Made by a program: the position numbers and the translations under genes. The notes beneath the pieces were generated by a model, which saw nothing but the letters and a program-made list of their open reading frames with translations, did no database searches and was not told where the DNA came from. 46,728 bases of DNA from the NCBI GenBank assembly GCA_035720945.1, contig DASTNK010000037.1, forward strand, positions 1 to 46,728. The letters run 5' to 3'. Positions 7,809 through 17,817 of this stretch are shown here, piece after piece (within the stretch, counting starts at the first letter, position 1; each line of letters begins with the position of its first letter). This DNA is from SCQX01 sp035720945. GTDB taxonomy: Bacteria > Pseudomonadota > Gammaproteobacteria > Burkholderiales > Burkholderiaceae_B.

Positions 7809-10800
7809 TCTGGCGCGTTCCTTCTGGATCGTAGAAAACGGGGCTGCATACGGTCGCCGACGCACTGACCCCCTCGGACAGGGACACCGTGACCTTTTCT
7901 CCCTGGCGCCGCAGGCCGTCGCGCAATAGCGCCAAGGCGATGGTGCGGCCCAGCGTCGGGCTTCTGTAGCTCGAGGTGACATGCCCCATCATCGGTACCG
8001 GCCTCTCATTCGACTGGCGCGCGATGATCTGCGCCCCCTCTGGCAACACCAAGGCCGGATCATCGGCCAGCAGGCCGACGAATTGTTTGCGATCCGGACC
8101 GGCGGTATGCGCGCGCGTGAGCGAACGCTTGCCGATGAAGTCCTTGGTCTTGGCCACCAACCCGCCCATGCCCAGATCGAACGGCGACACGGAACCATCC
8201 GTATCCTGGCCCACGATGATGTAGCCTTTCTCCGCGCGCAACACATGCATGGCTTCGGTGCCGTACGGTGTTATGCCGAACTCGCGACCCGCCTCCATCA
8301 GCAGGTCCCAGACGGCTTGGCCATGGTTGGCCGGCACGTTCACCTCGTATGAACGCTCACCCGAGAAGCTGATGCGCATCACACGCGCGAAGACACCGGC
8401 CACGGCGCCATCCCGAAAACTCATGAACGGAAAGGCCTCGTCCGAGAAATCGATGCCGGCGCACACCTTGCCAACCACCTTGCGCGAATGCGGGCCCACC
8501 ACGGCGAACGTCGCGAAATGGTCTGTGACGGACGTCATGTGCACTTTCAGATGCGGCCATTCCGTCTGATGCCAGCGCTCCATCCAGGCCATCACGCGCG
8601 CCGCACCGCCCGACGTCGTGCTGAGCAGAAAATGATCCTGGCCAAGGCGAATGTTCACGCCATCGTCGAACACCATGCCGTTCTCATCCAGCATCAGGCC
8701 GTAGCGGCACTTGCCGACACCCAGCTTGGTCCAGGAGTTGGTGTAGATGCGGTTCAGGAATTCGACAGTGTCCGGCCCCTGGATATCAATCTTCCCCAGC
8801 GTGGAGGAATCCATGATCCCCACGCTGCGCCGCACCGCCAGACATTCCCGTGCCACCGCGGCATGCAAGTCCTCACCTTCCATCGGATAGAACCACGGGC
8901 GTTTCCAATTGCCGACGTCCTCGAACCGCGCCCGGTGCCGCGCGTGCCACTCGTGCAGACAGGTCTTGCGTATCGGATCCAGGAAATCGCCCAGCTCCCG
9001 ACCGGCCACGACGCCGAACGTCACGGGTGTGTAGTTCGGACGGAACGTGGTTGTTCCGGTTTCGGGAATGGTCTGTCCGAGCAGATCGGCCACGATGGCC
9101 ATGCCGTTGATATTGCCCAGCTTGCCTTGGTCGGTGCCAAACCCCAGGGCGGTATAACGCTTGACGTGCTCGATGGACTCATACCCTTCACGCACCGCCA
9201 GATGGATGTCGGACACCGCCACGTCATTCTGATAGTCGACGAACTGCTTGGCCGCGCGGCCAACCTGGTCTTTGTGACCGGCGAACCAGACCGGTACGGA
9301 CGGATCTTCGCGCAGAGCCGGCGTGCGCCAGGCGGGGGTGGGCACGGCCTCGATCCCTGCGCGACCCAGGGCGGCACGCGCCATGGCCAAGCCGCCTTCG
9401 AGCGCCTGCTCAAGCAGGAAGTCGCCATTCGCCGCGCCCGCGCTGAAGGTCGGCTGCGCCGGATTCCCTGGAACAAAGCAGGCCTTGTCGTCATCCCAGC
9501 GCGCCTTCCCGCCCGACTGGGCAAACAGATGCAGCACAGGATTCCACCCACCGGACATGCCAAGCAGATCGCAGGCATGGTCGGCAATGATGTCTCCGGG
9601 CACGCCATTTTTATACGACGCTATGCGCACACCGCTCACATGACGCGTGCCGCGGGCCTCGATCACGATCGCTTCATTCATGACCGTGACACCTTTGCCA
9701 CGGGCCAGTGTCGGCAACGTGCCGCCGGACGCGGGCCGGGCATCCACCACCTTTACCTGTGCGCCATGACGCGCCAGATCGAGCGCCGTGCGGTAGGCGT
9801 CGTCGTTGTTGGTGAACACCACCGCCCGCTCCCCGGGCAGCACGCCATACTCATTGATATAGGTGGAAATGGCCGACGCCAGCATGACGCCCGGCAGATC
9901 GTTGTTGCCGAACACCATGGGCCTCTCGTGCGCGCCGGTCGCCAGCACCACGGCGCGGGCACGGACCTTCAACAGACGCTCCCGAACGCCTCGCCGGCTG
10001 TGCACCGGCAAATGGTCCGTCAAACGGTGGCATACGGTCACCAGGTTGTGGTCGTGATGCCCGAAGGCCGTGGCCCGCGTCAGGAACGTGACGTCGGGAC
10101 TGGCCTCCAGCTCGGCAACCCGCTCCGCCACCCAGGCCGACGCGGGCGCGCCGTCGATTTCGGCCTCTTCGCGCAGCAGAGCGCCGCCTGCCCGGGGGCG
10201 GTCCTCCACCAGCATCACTCGCGCCCCGGACCGCATGGCCAAGTGCGCCGCGGCTAACCCCGCCGGGCCGGCCCCCACCACCAGCACATCGCAATGACAA
10301 AAGGATTTTTCGTAACGATCGCGATCGGGGAGATGTGGCGCCGTGCCCAACCCGGCCGCTTCGCGGATGCGCTCTTCGTATCGAGGCCACAGTTTGCGCG
10401 GCCACATGAACGTCTTGTAATAGAACCCGGCGGGAATGAAGCGCGCCAGTTTCTGCAGGAAGGCCAGGCGGTCGCCCTCAATGCTCGGCGAGGCGTTCAC
10501 GCTGCTCGCAACCAGGCCGCTGTAGAGCTCGACCTCGGTGGCGCGTGGGTTGGGAATCGTGTAGGCGCCTTCCTCGAGCTGAACAATGGCGTTGGGTTCT
10601 TCCACACCGGCGGTCAGAATGCCTCGCGGCCGGTGGTATTTCCAGCTGCGCGCGACGAAGTGCACACCCTGCGCCAGAAGCGCCGAAGCCAGCGTGTCCC
10701 CCTGAAAGCCGTGATACGTCTTGCCGTTGAATGAAAATTCCACGGTTTGGGAACGATCCACCCGTCCTGTTGATTCGAGGCGACGGGATCCGCCGGGTTG

Positions 10801-10926
10801 ATGGCGCGTGCGGCCTTGCGCGGCGCCACCATCACGGGAAGGCGCGCGCTCGTCGGACGACCGGGTCGAATCGGCCATTGAGCGGCCATCCCGTCGTTGC
10901 GCAAGATTCTCGCCGGACGCGCTCAT
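7798..10926 (-). CDS. soxA: Sarcosine oxidase alpha subunit
   Basis: This 1042-residue subunit carries the NAD site and the folate-dependent aminomethyltransferase half of heterotetrameric sarcosine oxidase. A Fer2-like segment (about 58-130) is followed by the dinucleotide-binding motif VVGAGPAGLAAA (GAGPAG at 218-223). The C-terminal ~380 residues form a GcvT-like domain (GIMDSSTLGKIDIQGP and EVNVPANHG regions). The ATG overlaps the soxD stop (ATGA) and has GGGGAG five bases upstream, so the start is well supported. That leaves an unusual ~50-residue basic, Ser/Gly-rich extension before the normal N-terminus. Confidence 0.95.
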   Translation of the reverse strand: MSASGENLAQRRDGRSMADSTRSSDERAPSRDGGAAQGRTRHQPGGSRRLESTGRVDRSQTVEFSFNGKTYHGFQGDTLASALLAQGVHFVARSWKYHRPRGILTAGVEEPNAIVQLEEGAYTIPNPRATEVELYSGLVASSVNASPSIEGDRLAFLQKLARFIPAGFYYKTFMWPRKLWPRYEERIREAAGLGTAPHLPDRDRYEKSFCHCDVLVVGAGPAGLAAAHLAMRSGARVMLVEDRPRAGGALLREEAEIDGAPASAWVAERVAELEASPDVTFLTRATAFGHHDHNLVTVCHRLTDHLPVHSRRGVRERLLKVRARAVVLATGAHERPMVFGNNDLPGVMLASAISTYINEYGVLPGERAVVFTNNDDAYRTALDLARHGAQVKVVDARPASGGTLPTLARGKGVTVMNEAIVIEARGTRHVSGVRIASYKNGVPGDIIADHACDLLGMSGGWNPVLHLFAQSGGKARWDDDKACFVPGNPAQPTFSAGAANGDFLLEQALEGGLAMARAALGRAGIEAVPTPAWRTPALREDPSVPVWFAGHKDQVGRAAKQFVDYQNDVAVSDIHLAVREGYESIEHVKRYTALGFGTDQGKLGNINGMAIVADLLGQTIPETGTTTFRPNYTPVTFGVVAGRELGDFLDPIRKTCLHEWHARHRARFEDVGNWKRPWFYPMEGEDLHAAVARECLAVRRSVGIMDSSTLGKIDIQGPDTVEFLNRIYTNSWTKLGVGKCRYGLMLDENGMVFDDGVNIRLGQDHFLLSTTSGGAARVMAWMERWHQTEWPHLKVHMTSVTDHFATFAVVGPHSRKVVGKVCAGIDFSDEAFPFMSFRDGAVAGVFARVMRISFSGERSYEVNVPANHGQAVWDLLMEAGREFGITPYGTEAMHVLRAEKGYIIVGQDTDGSVSPFDLGMGGLVAKTKDFIGKRSLTRAHTAGPDRKQFVGLLADDPALVLPEGAQIIARQSNERPVPMMGHVTSSYRSPTLGRTIALALLRDGLRRQGEKVTVSLSEGVSASATVCSPVFYDPEGTRQNAD

Positions 10927-11204
10927 GCCTGCTCCCCGCTGTTGGGCATCGGAAATTTTTCATAGTTGCCGAACTCGTAGGTGACGGTGTTCCGCTCCAC
11001 TTTGAACCAGCGCCGGCACCCTTGTGCATGCACCCACTGCTCATGATGCACGCCAAGCGTGTTGGTGCGCATGAACACGTAATCACCCCATTCCCGGTCG
11101 CTCAGATTCTCGCCATCCACGGGGCGTGCGATATCCGCCTCGCCACCACAGTGGAACTCGGTTTCGGCGCGCTTGCCGCACCAGGGGCATTCAATCAACA
11201 GCAT
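10923..11204 (-). CDS. soxD: Sarcosine oxidase delta subunit
   Basis: This small, 93-residue zinc-binding subunit has the expected ligands Cys6, Cys9, His59 and Cys63 (CPWC and HAQGC). It sits between soxB and soxA as in other heterotetrameric sarcosine oxidase operons, 44 bp after soxB and overlapping soxA by 4 bp. It is structural rather than catalytic. Confidence 0.95.
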   Translation of the reverse strand: MLLIECPWCGKRAETEFHCGGEADIARPVDGENLSDREWGDYVFMRTNTLGVHHEQWVHAQGCRRWFKVERNTVTYEFGNYEKFPMPNSGEQA

Positions 11205-11248
11205 GCTTGGACTCCGAAATTTTCAGGGCCTGCCAGGCCTCACGTCAA

Positions 11249-12493
11249 TCAATGGGCGACCGCGGCGGCACCATGTTCATCGATCAGATGGCCGGTATAG
11301 AACCGATCCAGAGAGAACGGCGCATTGACCGGGTGCGGCTGATCGTTGGCCACCGTGTGCGCAAACACCCAACCCGATCCCGGCGTGGCCTTGAACCCGC
11401 CCGTGCCCCAGCCACAATTGAAATAAAGGCCTTTCACGTCTGTCTTGGAAATGATGGGGCAGGCGTCAGGCGAGACGTCGACTATCCCGCCCCACTGGCG
11501 GTTCATCCTCACACGGCTGAACACGGGAAACATTTCGACAATGGCCTGCAACGTTCCCTCTATCAGTTGATAGCTTCCGCGCTGCCCATACCCCGTGTAC
11601 TGGTCTATGCCGGCACCGATCACCAGATCGCCCTTGTCCGACTGGCTGATGTAGGCATGCACGGCGTTGGACATGACCACAGTGTGGATGACGGGTTTGA
11701 TGGGTTCGGACACCAGCGCCTGCAACGGGTGGCTTTCCAGTGGCAGACGGATGCCCGCCATGGACGCCAGCACACTGGAATGGCCCGCCGTCACCACCGC
11801 GACCTTGGCCGCCTTGATGAATCCCTTGCCCGTGTCCACGCCGGTGACCGCGCCGTTCTCGCGCCGTATTCCCGTGACCGGGCAGTTCTGGATGATGTCC
11901 ACCCCGTACTTGTCGGCGCCGCGCGCGAACCCCCACGCCACCGCATCGTGACGCGCCACGCCGCCACGCCGCTGGAAAGACGCCCCCATCACGGGATATC
12001 GACTGTTCAGATTGATGATGGGGACGATTTCCTTGATCTGCGCGGGCGTGATGAACTCCGCATCCACCCCGTTGAGACGATTGGCGTTCACGCGGCGCTG
12101 GGTGTCCCGGACTTCCTGCAGCGTATGCGCCAGATTCATGACGCCGCGCTGGCTGAACATCACGTTGTAGTTCAGGTCCTGGGACAAGCCCTCCCATAGC
12201 TTCATCGCGGTTTCGTACAACTGCGCCGACTCGTCCCACAGGTAATTGGAGCGCACGATGGTCGTGTTGCGCGCCGTGTTGCCGCCACCCAGCCAGCCTT
12301 TCTCAAGCACCGCCACATTGCGCACGCCGTGTTCTTTGGCCAGGTAATACGCCGTGGCCAGCCCATGACCGCCCCCACCCACGATGACCACGTCATATTC
12401 GCGCCGTGGCTCGGGGCTGCGCCAGGCGCGCTGCCAGTTCCGGTTGTAGGAAAGCCCGTTTCGCACCAGGCTGAAAATAGAATATCGGTTCAT
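11249..12493 (-). CDS. soxB: Sarcosine oxidase beta subunit
   Basis: The start MNRYSIFSLVRNGLSY at 12493 matches the standard SoxB beginning and gives 414 residues; an upstream ATG (12511) overlaps sdaB and is less likely. The FAD motif VVIVGGGGHGLATAYYLA is at about 35-52. In the segment GGVARHDAVAWGFA, His182 corresponds to the family's covalent-FMN histidine. The subunit oxidises sarcosine at FAD and passes electrons via FMN to oxygen. The gene starts 7 bp after sdaB, so the two are probably cotranscribed. Confidence 0.95.
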   Translation of the reverse strand: MNRYSIFSLVRNGLSYNRNWQRAWRSPEPRREYDVVIVGGGGHGLATAYYLAKEHGVRNVAVLEKGWLGGGNTARNTTIVRSNYLWDESAQLYETAMKLWEGLSQDLNYNVMFSQRGVMNLAHTLQEVRDTQRRVNANRLNGVDAEFITPAQIKEIVPIINLNSRYPVMGASFQRRGGVARHDAVAWGFARGADKYGVDIIQNCPVTGIRRENGAVTGVDTGKGFIKAAKVAVVTAGHSSVLASMAGIRLPLESHPLQALVSEPIKPVIHTVVMSNAVHAYISQSDKGDLVIGAGIDQYTGYGQRGSYQLIEGTLQAIVEMFPVFSRVRMNRQWGGIVDVSPDACPIISKTDVKGLYFNCGWGTGGFKATPGSGWVFAHTVANDQPHPVNAPFSLDRFYTGHLIDEHGAAAVAH

Positions 12494-12500
12494 GTTCGAC

Positions 12501-13874
<1,374 letters not shown>

Positions 13875-14191
13875 GATTGTCCCCACGCTGGCGAATCCCT
13901 TGCGGGAATGTGCGTAGTACATCAACCAATCACTGTTCAAGCTAGAACCGGGCTGCCATTCCCCTGGAACAATCACGCCATGCACCCCGTGAATCGGGAA
14001 AACCCTGACACAAACAGCGTGAATTTCCAGCGATTTCGACTGCACCGCGACGCGTCAGCCCGGACGCGGCATCATCATGGAAAGTGGGAGCGAGCAGGGG
14101 GGTAAGTACGCCTGTGGGTGCGGGTGTTACGGCCGCAGAGGTGCCTTTGCCACAGGCACCGCTTTCACAAGAAGAACGGCACAGCGACGAA
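13875..14191 (-). promoter_or_regulatory. 317-bp leader region of the sdaB-sox operon
   Basis: No gene is supported here. The region lies between the AraC-type regulator gene (upstream, same strand) and sdaB, so it should hold the promoter for sdaB-soxBDAG and any regulator site. Its only clear structure is the hairpin at 14140-14160. No convincing sigma-70 promoter and no glycine riboswitch was recognised by eye. Confidence 0.4.
14140..14160 (-). terminator. Hairpin downstream of the AraC-type regulator gene
   Basis: GGTGCCT (14140-14146) pairs with AGGCACC (14154-14160) around a 7-nt loop, about 30 bp after the regulator stop codon. No U-tract follows on the minus strand, so termination would be weak or Rho-assisted. 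Confidence 0.4.
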
Positions 14192-15250
14192 TCAATAGAA
14201 TTCCGTGCGATTCGGGAAAATCTCGTGGTAATTCACATCGCCCAACTGAATCTCCCCTTTTTTGCGACGGAAACCGCTGGGAGACATTGCATAGATCTGG
14301 CGGAACTCGCGCCCCATGTGCGAGGCATCGGCGAACCCGCATTCGGTCGATACGACCGATATGGGCTTGTCGGTATTGAGCAACGACCAGGCGGCCACCC
14401 GCAGCCGCAGGGCGCGCGCGAACGCTTGCGGCGTCTTGCCCGTATCGGCCTTGAATATGCGCTCGAACTGCCGACCCGACACATTCAACTTGCCGGCCAT
14501 CTCATCCACCGTCAAGGCCTTGCTCAGGTGTTGCTCCATGAGCAGCATGGCACGCTTGACCAACGGGTGGGCGGAAGGCTCGAGCCCCGGAGGATGGGGC
14601 TGCGGCGCATTCACCGTCTCGGACCGATCCACCAGCAGAATGCGTAGCGCCTTCTGCACCGTGGACACATCGATATGACGCTTGAGAATCTCGGCCGCCA
14701 CATCGATCGACGCCCGCCCGCCCGAACACGTGATGCGGTGGCCATCCACCACGAACAACCGGTCGGCCACCAGGCGCGCGGGCTCCACGTGTGGAAACTG
14801 CTCCAGGAAATCCCAATAGTGGAACCAGCTCACACACACCCGGTGCCTGGCCAGCACCCCCGCACGCATCAGCGCGAACGTACCCGTGCAGATCCCCACC
14901 AGCGTCGTCTTCGTTTCACCGACCGCGCGAATGAAATCCAGCGTGGCGCGGCTGGGCTCAGACCCCTTGCGCAGCAACCCCCCGACCACCACCACGTAAT
15001 CGAACCGCGATGGATCACCCAGCTCTTCCCACGGTGTCGTCTCGATACCGCACGACGCCCTCACCGGCTTGCGGCCCTCGCCGATCAGCGACCAGCAACA
15101 CCGCACCGGTCGGCTATTGTCGCCCTCGTCGCTCGCCAGCCGCAGCATGTCGACCAACCCGGAAAAAGCCGTCAACGTGAAATCCGGCAGCAACAAGATG
15201 CCGAACCAGACCGGCCGGGTGCCGGTTGTTGCCGAACCAGTATCAGGCAC
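14192..15250 (-). CDS. AraC-family regulator with amidotransferase-like sensor domain
   Basis: No ATG lies in the right place. A GTG at 15250 preceded by GAGGTG gives 352 residues and is preferred over a TTG at 15331. The N-terminal domain is DJ-1/PfpI-like (GILLLPDFTLTAFSGLVDMLRLA, then VGICTGTFALMRAGVL). The C-terminal ~100 residues are an AraC helix-turn-helix pair (LTVDEMAGKLNVSGRQFERIFK, CGFADASHMGREFRQIY). It shares architecture with GbdR, CdhR and ArgR. Lying between the transporter permease and sdaB, it may control transport or serine/carnitine-related steps; its ligand is unknown. Confidence 0.85.
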   Translation of the reverse strand: MPDTGSATTGTRPVWFGILLLPDFTLTAFSGLVDMLRLASDEGDNSRPVRCCWSLIGEGRKPVRASCGIETTPWEELGDPSRFDYVVVVGGLLRKGSEPSRATLDFIRAVGETKTTLVGICTGTFALMRAGVLARHRVCVSWFHYWDFLEQFPHVEPARLVADRLFVVDGHRITCSGGRASIDVAAEILKRHIDVSTVQKALRILLVDRSETVNAPQPHPPGLEPSAHPLVKRAMLLMEQHLSKALTVDEMAGKLNVSGRQFERIFKADTGKTPQAFARALRLRVAAWSLLNTDKPISVVSTECGFADASHMGREFRQIYAMSPSGFRRKKGEIQLGDVNYHEIFPNRTEFY

Positions 15251-15348
15251 GACGCACCTCGAGAAATCGGGAATCCCGCAAGAATGCACTGATTTTATGC
15301 GATCCTGACCCCGACGCGACTCAAGAACCAAATCCCAGAATCCAGAAC

Positions 15349-16269
15349 CTACCCCGCCACTCCCTTGAACCGATTCATCAACCGCGCAAACGGCGTCACC
15401 CGGTTCTGCTGCGGATCAATCCCGAAACTCTCGGTGATCCGGTCCAGGATGATCGCGACCAGCACCACCGACAGACCACTCTCCATCCCCAGGCCAATGT
15501 CCAGCCGCTGAATACTGGCCAGTACATCATTGCCCAGACCACCAGCCCCCACCATGGACGCAATGATCACCATGGACAACGCCATCATGATCGTCTGGTT
15601 GATACCCGCCATGATCGAAGGCATCGCATTGGGAATCTGCACCTTGAACAACAACTGCATCGACTTGCAACCAAACGCCTGCCCCGCCTCGACAATCTCA
15701 TTGTTCACCTGGCGAATCCCCAGCGCGGTCAACCGCACCGCCGGCGGCATCGCGAACACCACCGTCGCCAAAATCCCCGGCACACGCCCAAGCCCGAAGA
15801 ACATCGCAGCCGGAATCAGGTAGACAAACGCCGGCATCGTCTGCATGAAATCCAGAATGGGACGCACAATCGTCGCGGCCGTCTTGTTACGCGCCGCCCA
15901 GATGCCTATTGGAATTCCGAACACCAGACTGATCAATGTCGATGAAAACGTCAGGCCTAGCGTCACCACCGTCTGCGGCCAGAAATGCATGTTGTCGATC
16001 AGCAGCAGAGACAACAGCGTGAACAACGCGAACCGCGCGCCAACCCGCCACAACCCCAGCACCACGCAAATCGTGATCAGCAGCCACACCGGTGTCACCT
16101 GCAACCCGTTTTCAATCAAACCCGAAAACCAGTGGATCGCAAACCCCAGGGAATTGAAAATATTTCCATGCTTGTCCAGCATGTAATTCACACCGGCATC
16201 GACCCAATGCCCCAGGGGAAGCTTATGACTACCCCACCATGCAACCATATCGGCGATCTGTCCGCTCAT
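15349..16269 (-). CDS. Glycine betaine/choline ABC transporter permease (ProW type)
   Basis: This 306-residue integral membrane protein has about six or seven hydrophobic helices and a binding-protein-dependent permease loop (EIVEAGQAFGCKSMQLLFKVQIP region). The start MSGQIADM at 16269 overlaps the ATPase stop by 4 bp (ATGA), showing tight coupling. It has the ProW/OpuAB look, with a long N-terminal soluble part before the first helices. It should form the importer with the ATPase and the binding protein at 5132-5986. Confidence 0.9.
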   Translation of the reverse strand: MSGQIADMVAWWGSHKLPLGHWVDAGVNYMLDKHGNIFNSLGFAIHWFSGLIENGLQVTPVWLLITICVVLGLWRVGARFALFTLLSLLLIDNMHFWPQTVVTLGLTFSSTLISLVFGIPIGIWAARNKTAATIVRPILDFMQTMPAFVYLIPAAMFFGLGRVPGILATVVFAMPPAVRLTALGIRQVNNEIVEAGQAFGCKSMQLLFKVQIPNAMPSIMAGINQTIMMALSMVIIASMVGAGGLGNDVLASIQRLDIGLGMESGLSVVLVAIILDRITESFGIDPQQNRVTPFARLMNRFKGVAG

Positions 16270-17444
16270 GCGCCCCCCCTGTTCGCAGCAATAGTCTTCA
16301 GAACCGTCGCGTGACACAAGGCTCCACAGTATCTTCCAAGCTCGTTGACCACCGGCAGCGGGCGATGCGATTGCATCAGGACATCCATCAGTTCATTCAA
16401 CGGCATGCTCGAGGGAATGACCGGCGACGACAGCGGCCGGGACGCCCCCACCTTGCAGCGCTCGAGCTCGTCCCGGTTGGCGACGAACCCATGTACCTGC
16501 TTGTTCTCGTTCAACAGAAACGCCCCCTGATCATCGATGTCCACCTGCTCGGTCTTGTCCGACACATAAGGATAGGAAATCACCGGGATTCCGTCAGGCT
16601 CGAGAATGTCGGCCGCTGTCAGATACCGGGATGTATCCACGCCATTGAAGAACGCACGCACGTAGTCGTCGGCGGGATGATTGATGACCTCGCGTGGCGT
16701 GCCCACCTGCACCACCACGCCGCCTTTCATGATGGCGATGCGGCTGCCAATGCGCAGTGCCTCTTCCAGGTCATGCGACACGAAGATGATGGTGCGCCGC
16801 TGCTCACGCTGCAGATCGAGCAGCACATCTTGCATCTCGCGGCGCTTGAGAGGGTCGAGCGCCGAGAACGCCTCGTCCATCAGGATGAGCGACGGATCCA
16901 CGGTAAACGCGCGGGCCAGACCCACACGCTGCTGCATGCCGCCCGAAAGCTCGAATGGACGTTTGTGTGCGAATGCCGCCAGACCCACTTGCTCCAGGGT
17001 TTCCATGGCACGGCGTTCACGCTCTTTCTTTGCGACTCCGGCCACTTCCAGGCCAAAGCTGGCATTCTCGAGCACTGTGCGATGGGGCATCAGCGCGAAA
17101 GACTGGAACACCATGCTCATATTGCGTCGGCGCAGCGCGGTGAGCTGGGCCCGGTTCATGGTGGATACGTTCTGGCCGTCGACGAAGACATTGCCGGCCG
17201 TGGGCTCGATCAGCCGATTGATCAGACGGATGAGCGTCGACTTGCCAGACCCCGACAAGCCCATGAGAACGAATATCTCGCCCTCTGAAACCGAGAAGGA
17301 AACATTATCGACACCAATGACCTGCCCCGTCTCGCGGAATATGTCATCTTTGGTGCGCCCCTTGCTTAGAAGCTCTTGGGCTAAAGCGGGGTTGGCGCCG
17401 AATATTTTATAAAGATTTTCTACCACTATTTTATCAGTGCTCAT
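16266..17444 (-). CDS. Glycine betaine/choline ABC transporter ATPase (ProV type)
   Basis: This 392-residue ATPase shows Walker A GLSGSGKST (62-70), Q-loop VFQSFAL, signature LSGGM (166-170) and Walker B LILMDEA (186-192). The last ~110 residues resemble the CBS-type regulatory tail of ProV/OpuAA proteins, which sense ionic strength in some members. The N-terminal ~35 residues (KIFGANPALAQELLSKG) are typical of this subfamily. It is divergent from fdhA across a 373-bp AT-rich region that should hold its promoter. Confidence 0.92.
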   Translation of the reverse strand: MSTDKIVVENLYKIFGANPALAQELLSKGRTKDDIFRETGQVIGVDNVSFSVSEGEIFVLMGLSGSGKSTLIRLINRLIEPTAGNVFVDGQNVSTMNRAQLTALRRRNMSMVFQSFALMPHRTVLENASFGLEVAGVAKKERERRAMETLEQVGLAAFAHKRPFELSGGMQQRVGLARAFTVDPSLILMDEAFSALDPLKRREMQDVLLDLQREQRRTIIFVSHDLEEALRIGSRIAIMKGGVVVQVGTPREVINHPADDYVRAFFNGVDTSRYLTAADILEPDGIPVISYPYVSDKTEQVDIDDQGAFLLNENKQVHGFVANRDELERCKVGASRPLSSPVIPSSMPLNELMDVLMQSHRPLPVVNELGRYCGALCHATVLKTIAANRGGA

Positions 17445-17817
17445 ATTGGCCTCGAAAACAGAAGAGTTGCCAGACTGACAAAATTCCTGCTTTTAATTAG
17501 AGATTGTTGCCAAAATACGGCGATTATTTGTCTAAAAGCGACAACATATTGATTTAAAAGAAAAATCACATCAAACGCGCCATGAGAGAACGGAGTTTAC
17601 CCTTCAATCAGGTCGGATTTGATAGGTATTTTTCCTATGGAATCCAAGTCGCAAAAACTAGAACAACCGTCGTGAAAGCACAAGCAAAAAACAGGCGTAA
17701 GCGGGATATTTATTGAATTGGGAATAGCTATTCATGAGTTCCTTTTAAAAGCATTCGATCAAATCGAATATATCAACAAGAGCGCCCGTTTCGGACGTTT
17801 CAACAGGAGATGCAAAA
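17445..17817. promoter_or_regulatory. AT-rich divergent regulatory region between the transporter ATPase and fdhA
   Basis: This 373-bp gene-free stretch is visibly richer in A and T than its neighbours. It holds three inverted repeats on the fdhA side: ATAGG-N7-CCTAT (17622-17638), the perfect 12-bp palindrome GAATAGCTATTC (17722-17733), and ATTCGAT-CAA-ATCGAAT (17753-17769). An AGGAG ribosome site precedes fdhA. These are candidate operators for a formaldehyde- or betaine-responsive regulator; no known consensus is claimed. Confidence 0.5.
17753..17769. promoter_or_regulatory. Palindromic operator candidate upstream of fdhA
   Basis: ATTCGAT and ATCGAAT form a perfect 7-bp inverted repeat with a 3-bp spacer, about 50 bp before the fdhA start. 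Its position would overlap a promoter or the early leader, which fits a repressor site. The binding protein is unknown. Confidence 0.4.

Noticed and set aside
8488..10257. A 589-codon plus-strand open frame opposite soxA
   Set aside because: It lies wholly within soxA on the opposite strand; its His/Arg/Gly-rich composition is that of a high-GC shadow frame, and it has no recognisable motif.
13875..14191. Glycine riboswitch upstream of sdaB
   Set aside because: Sought because the pathway handles glycine and serine, but no conserved aptamer core was recognised by eye.
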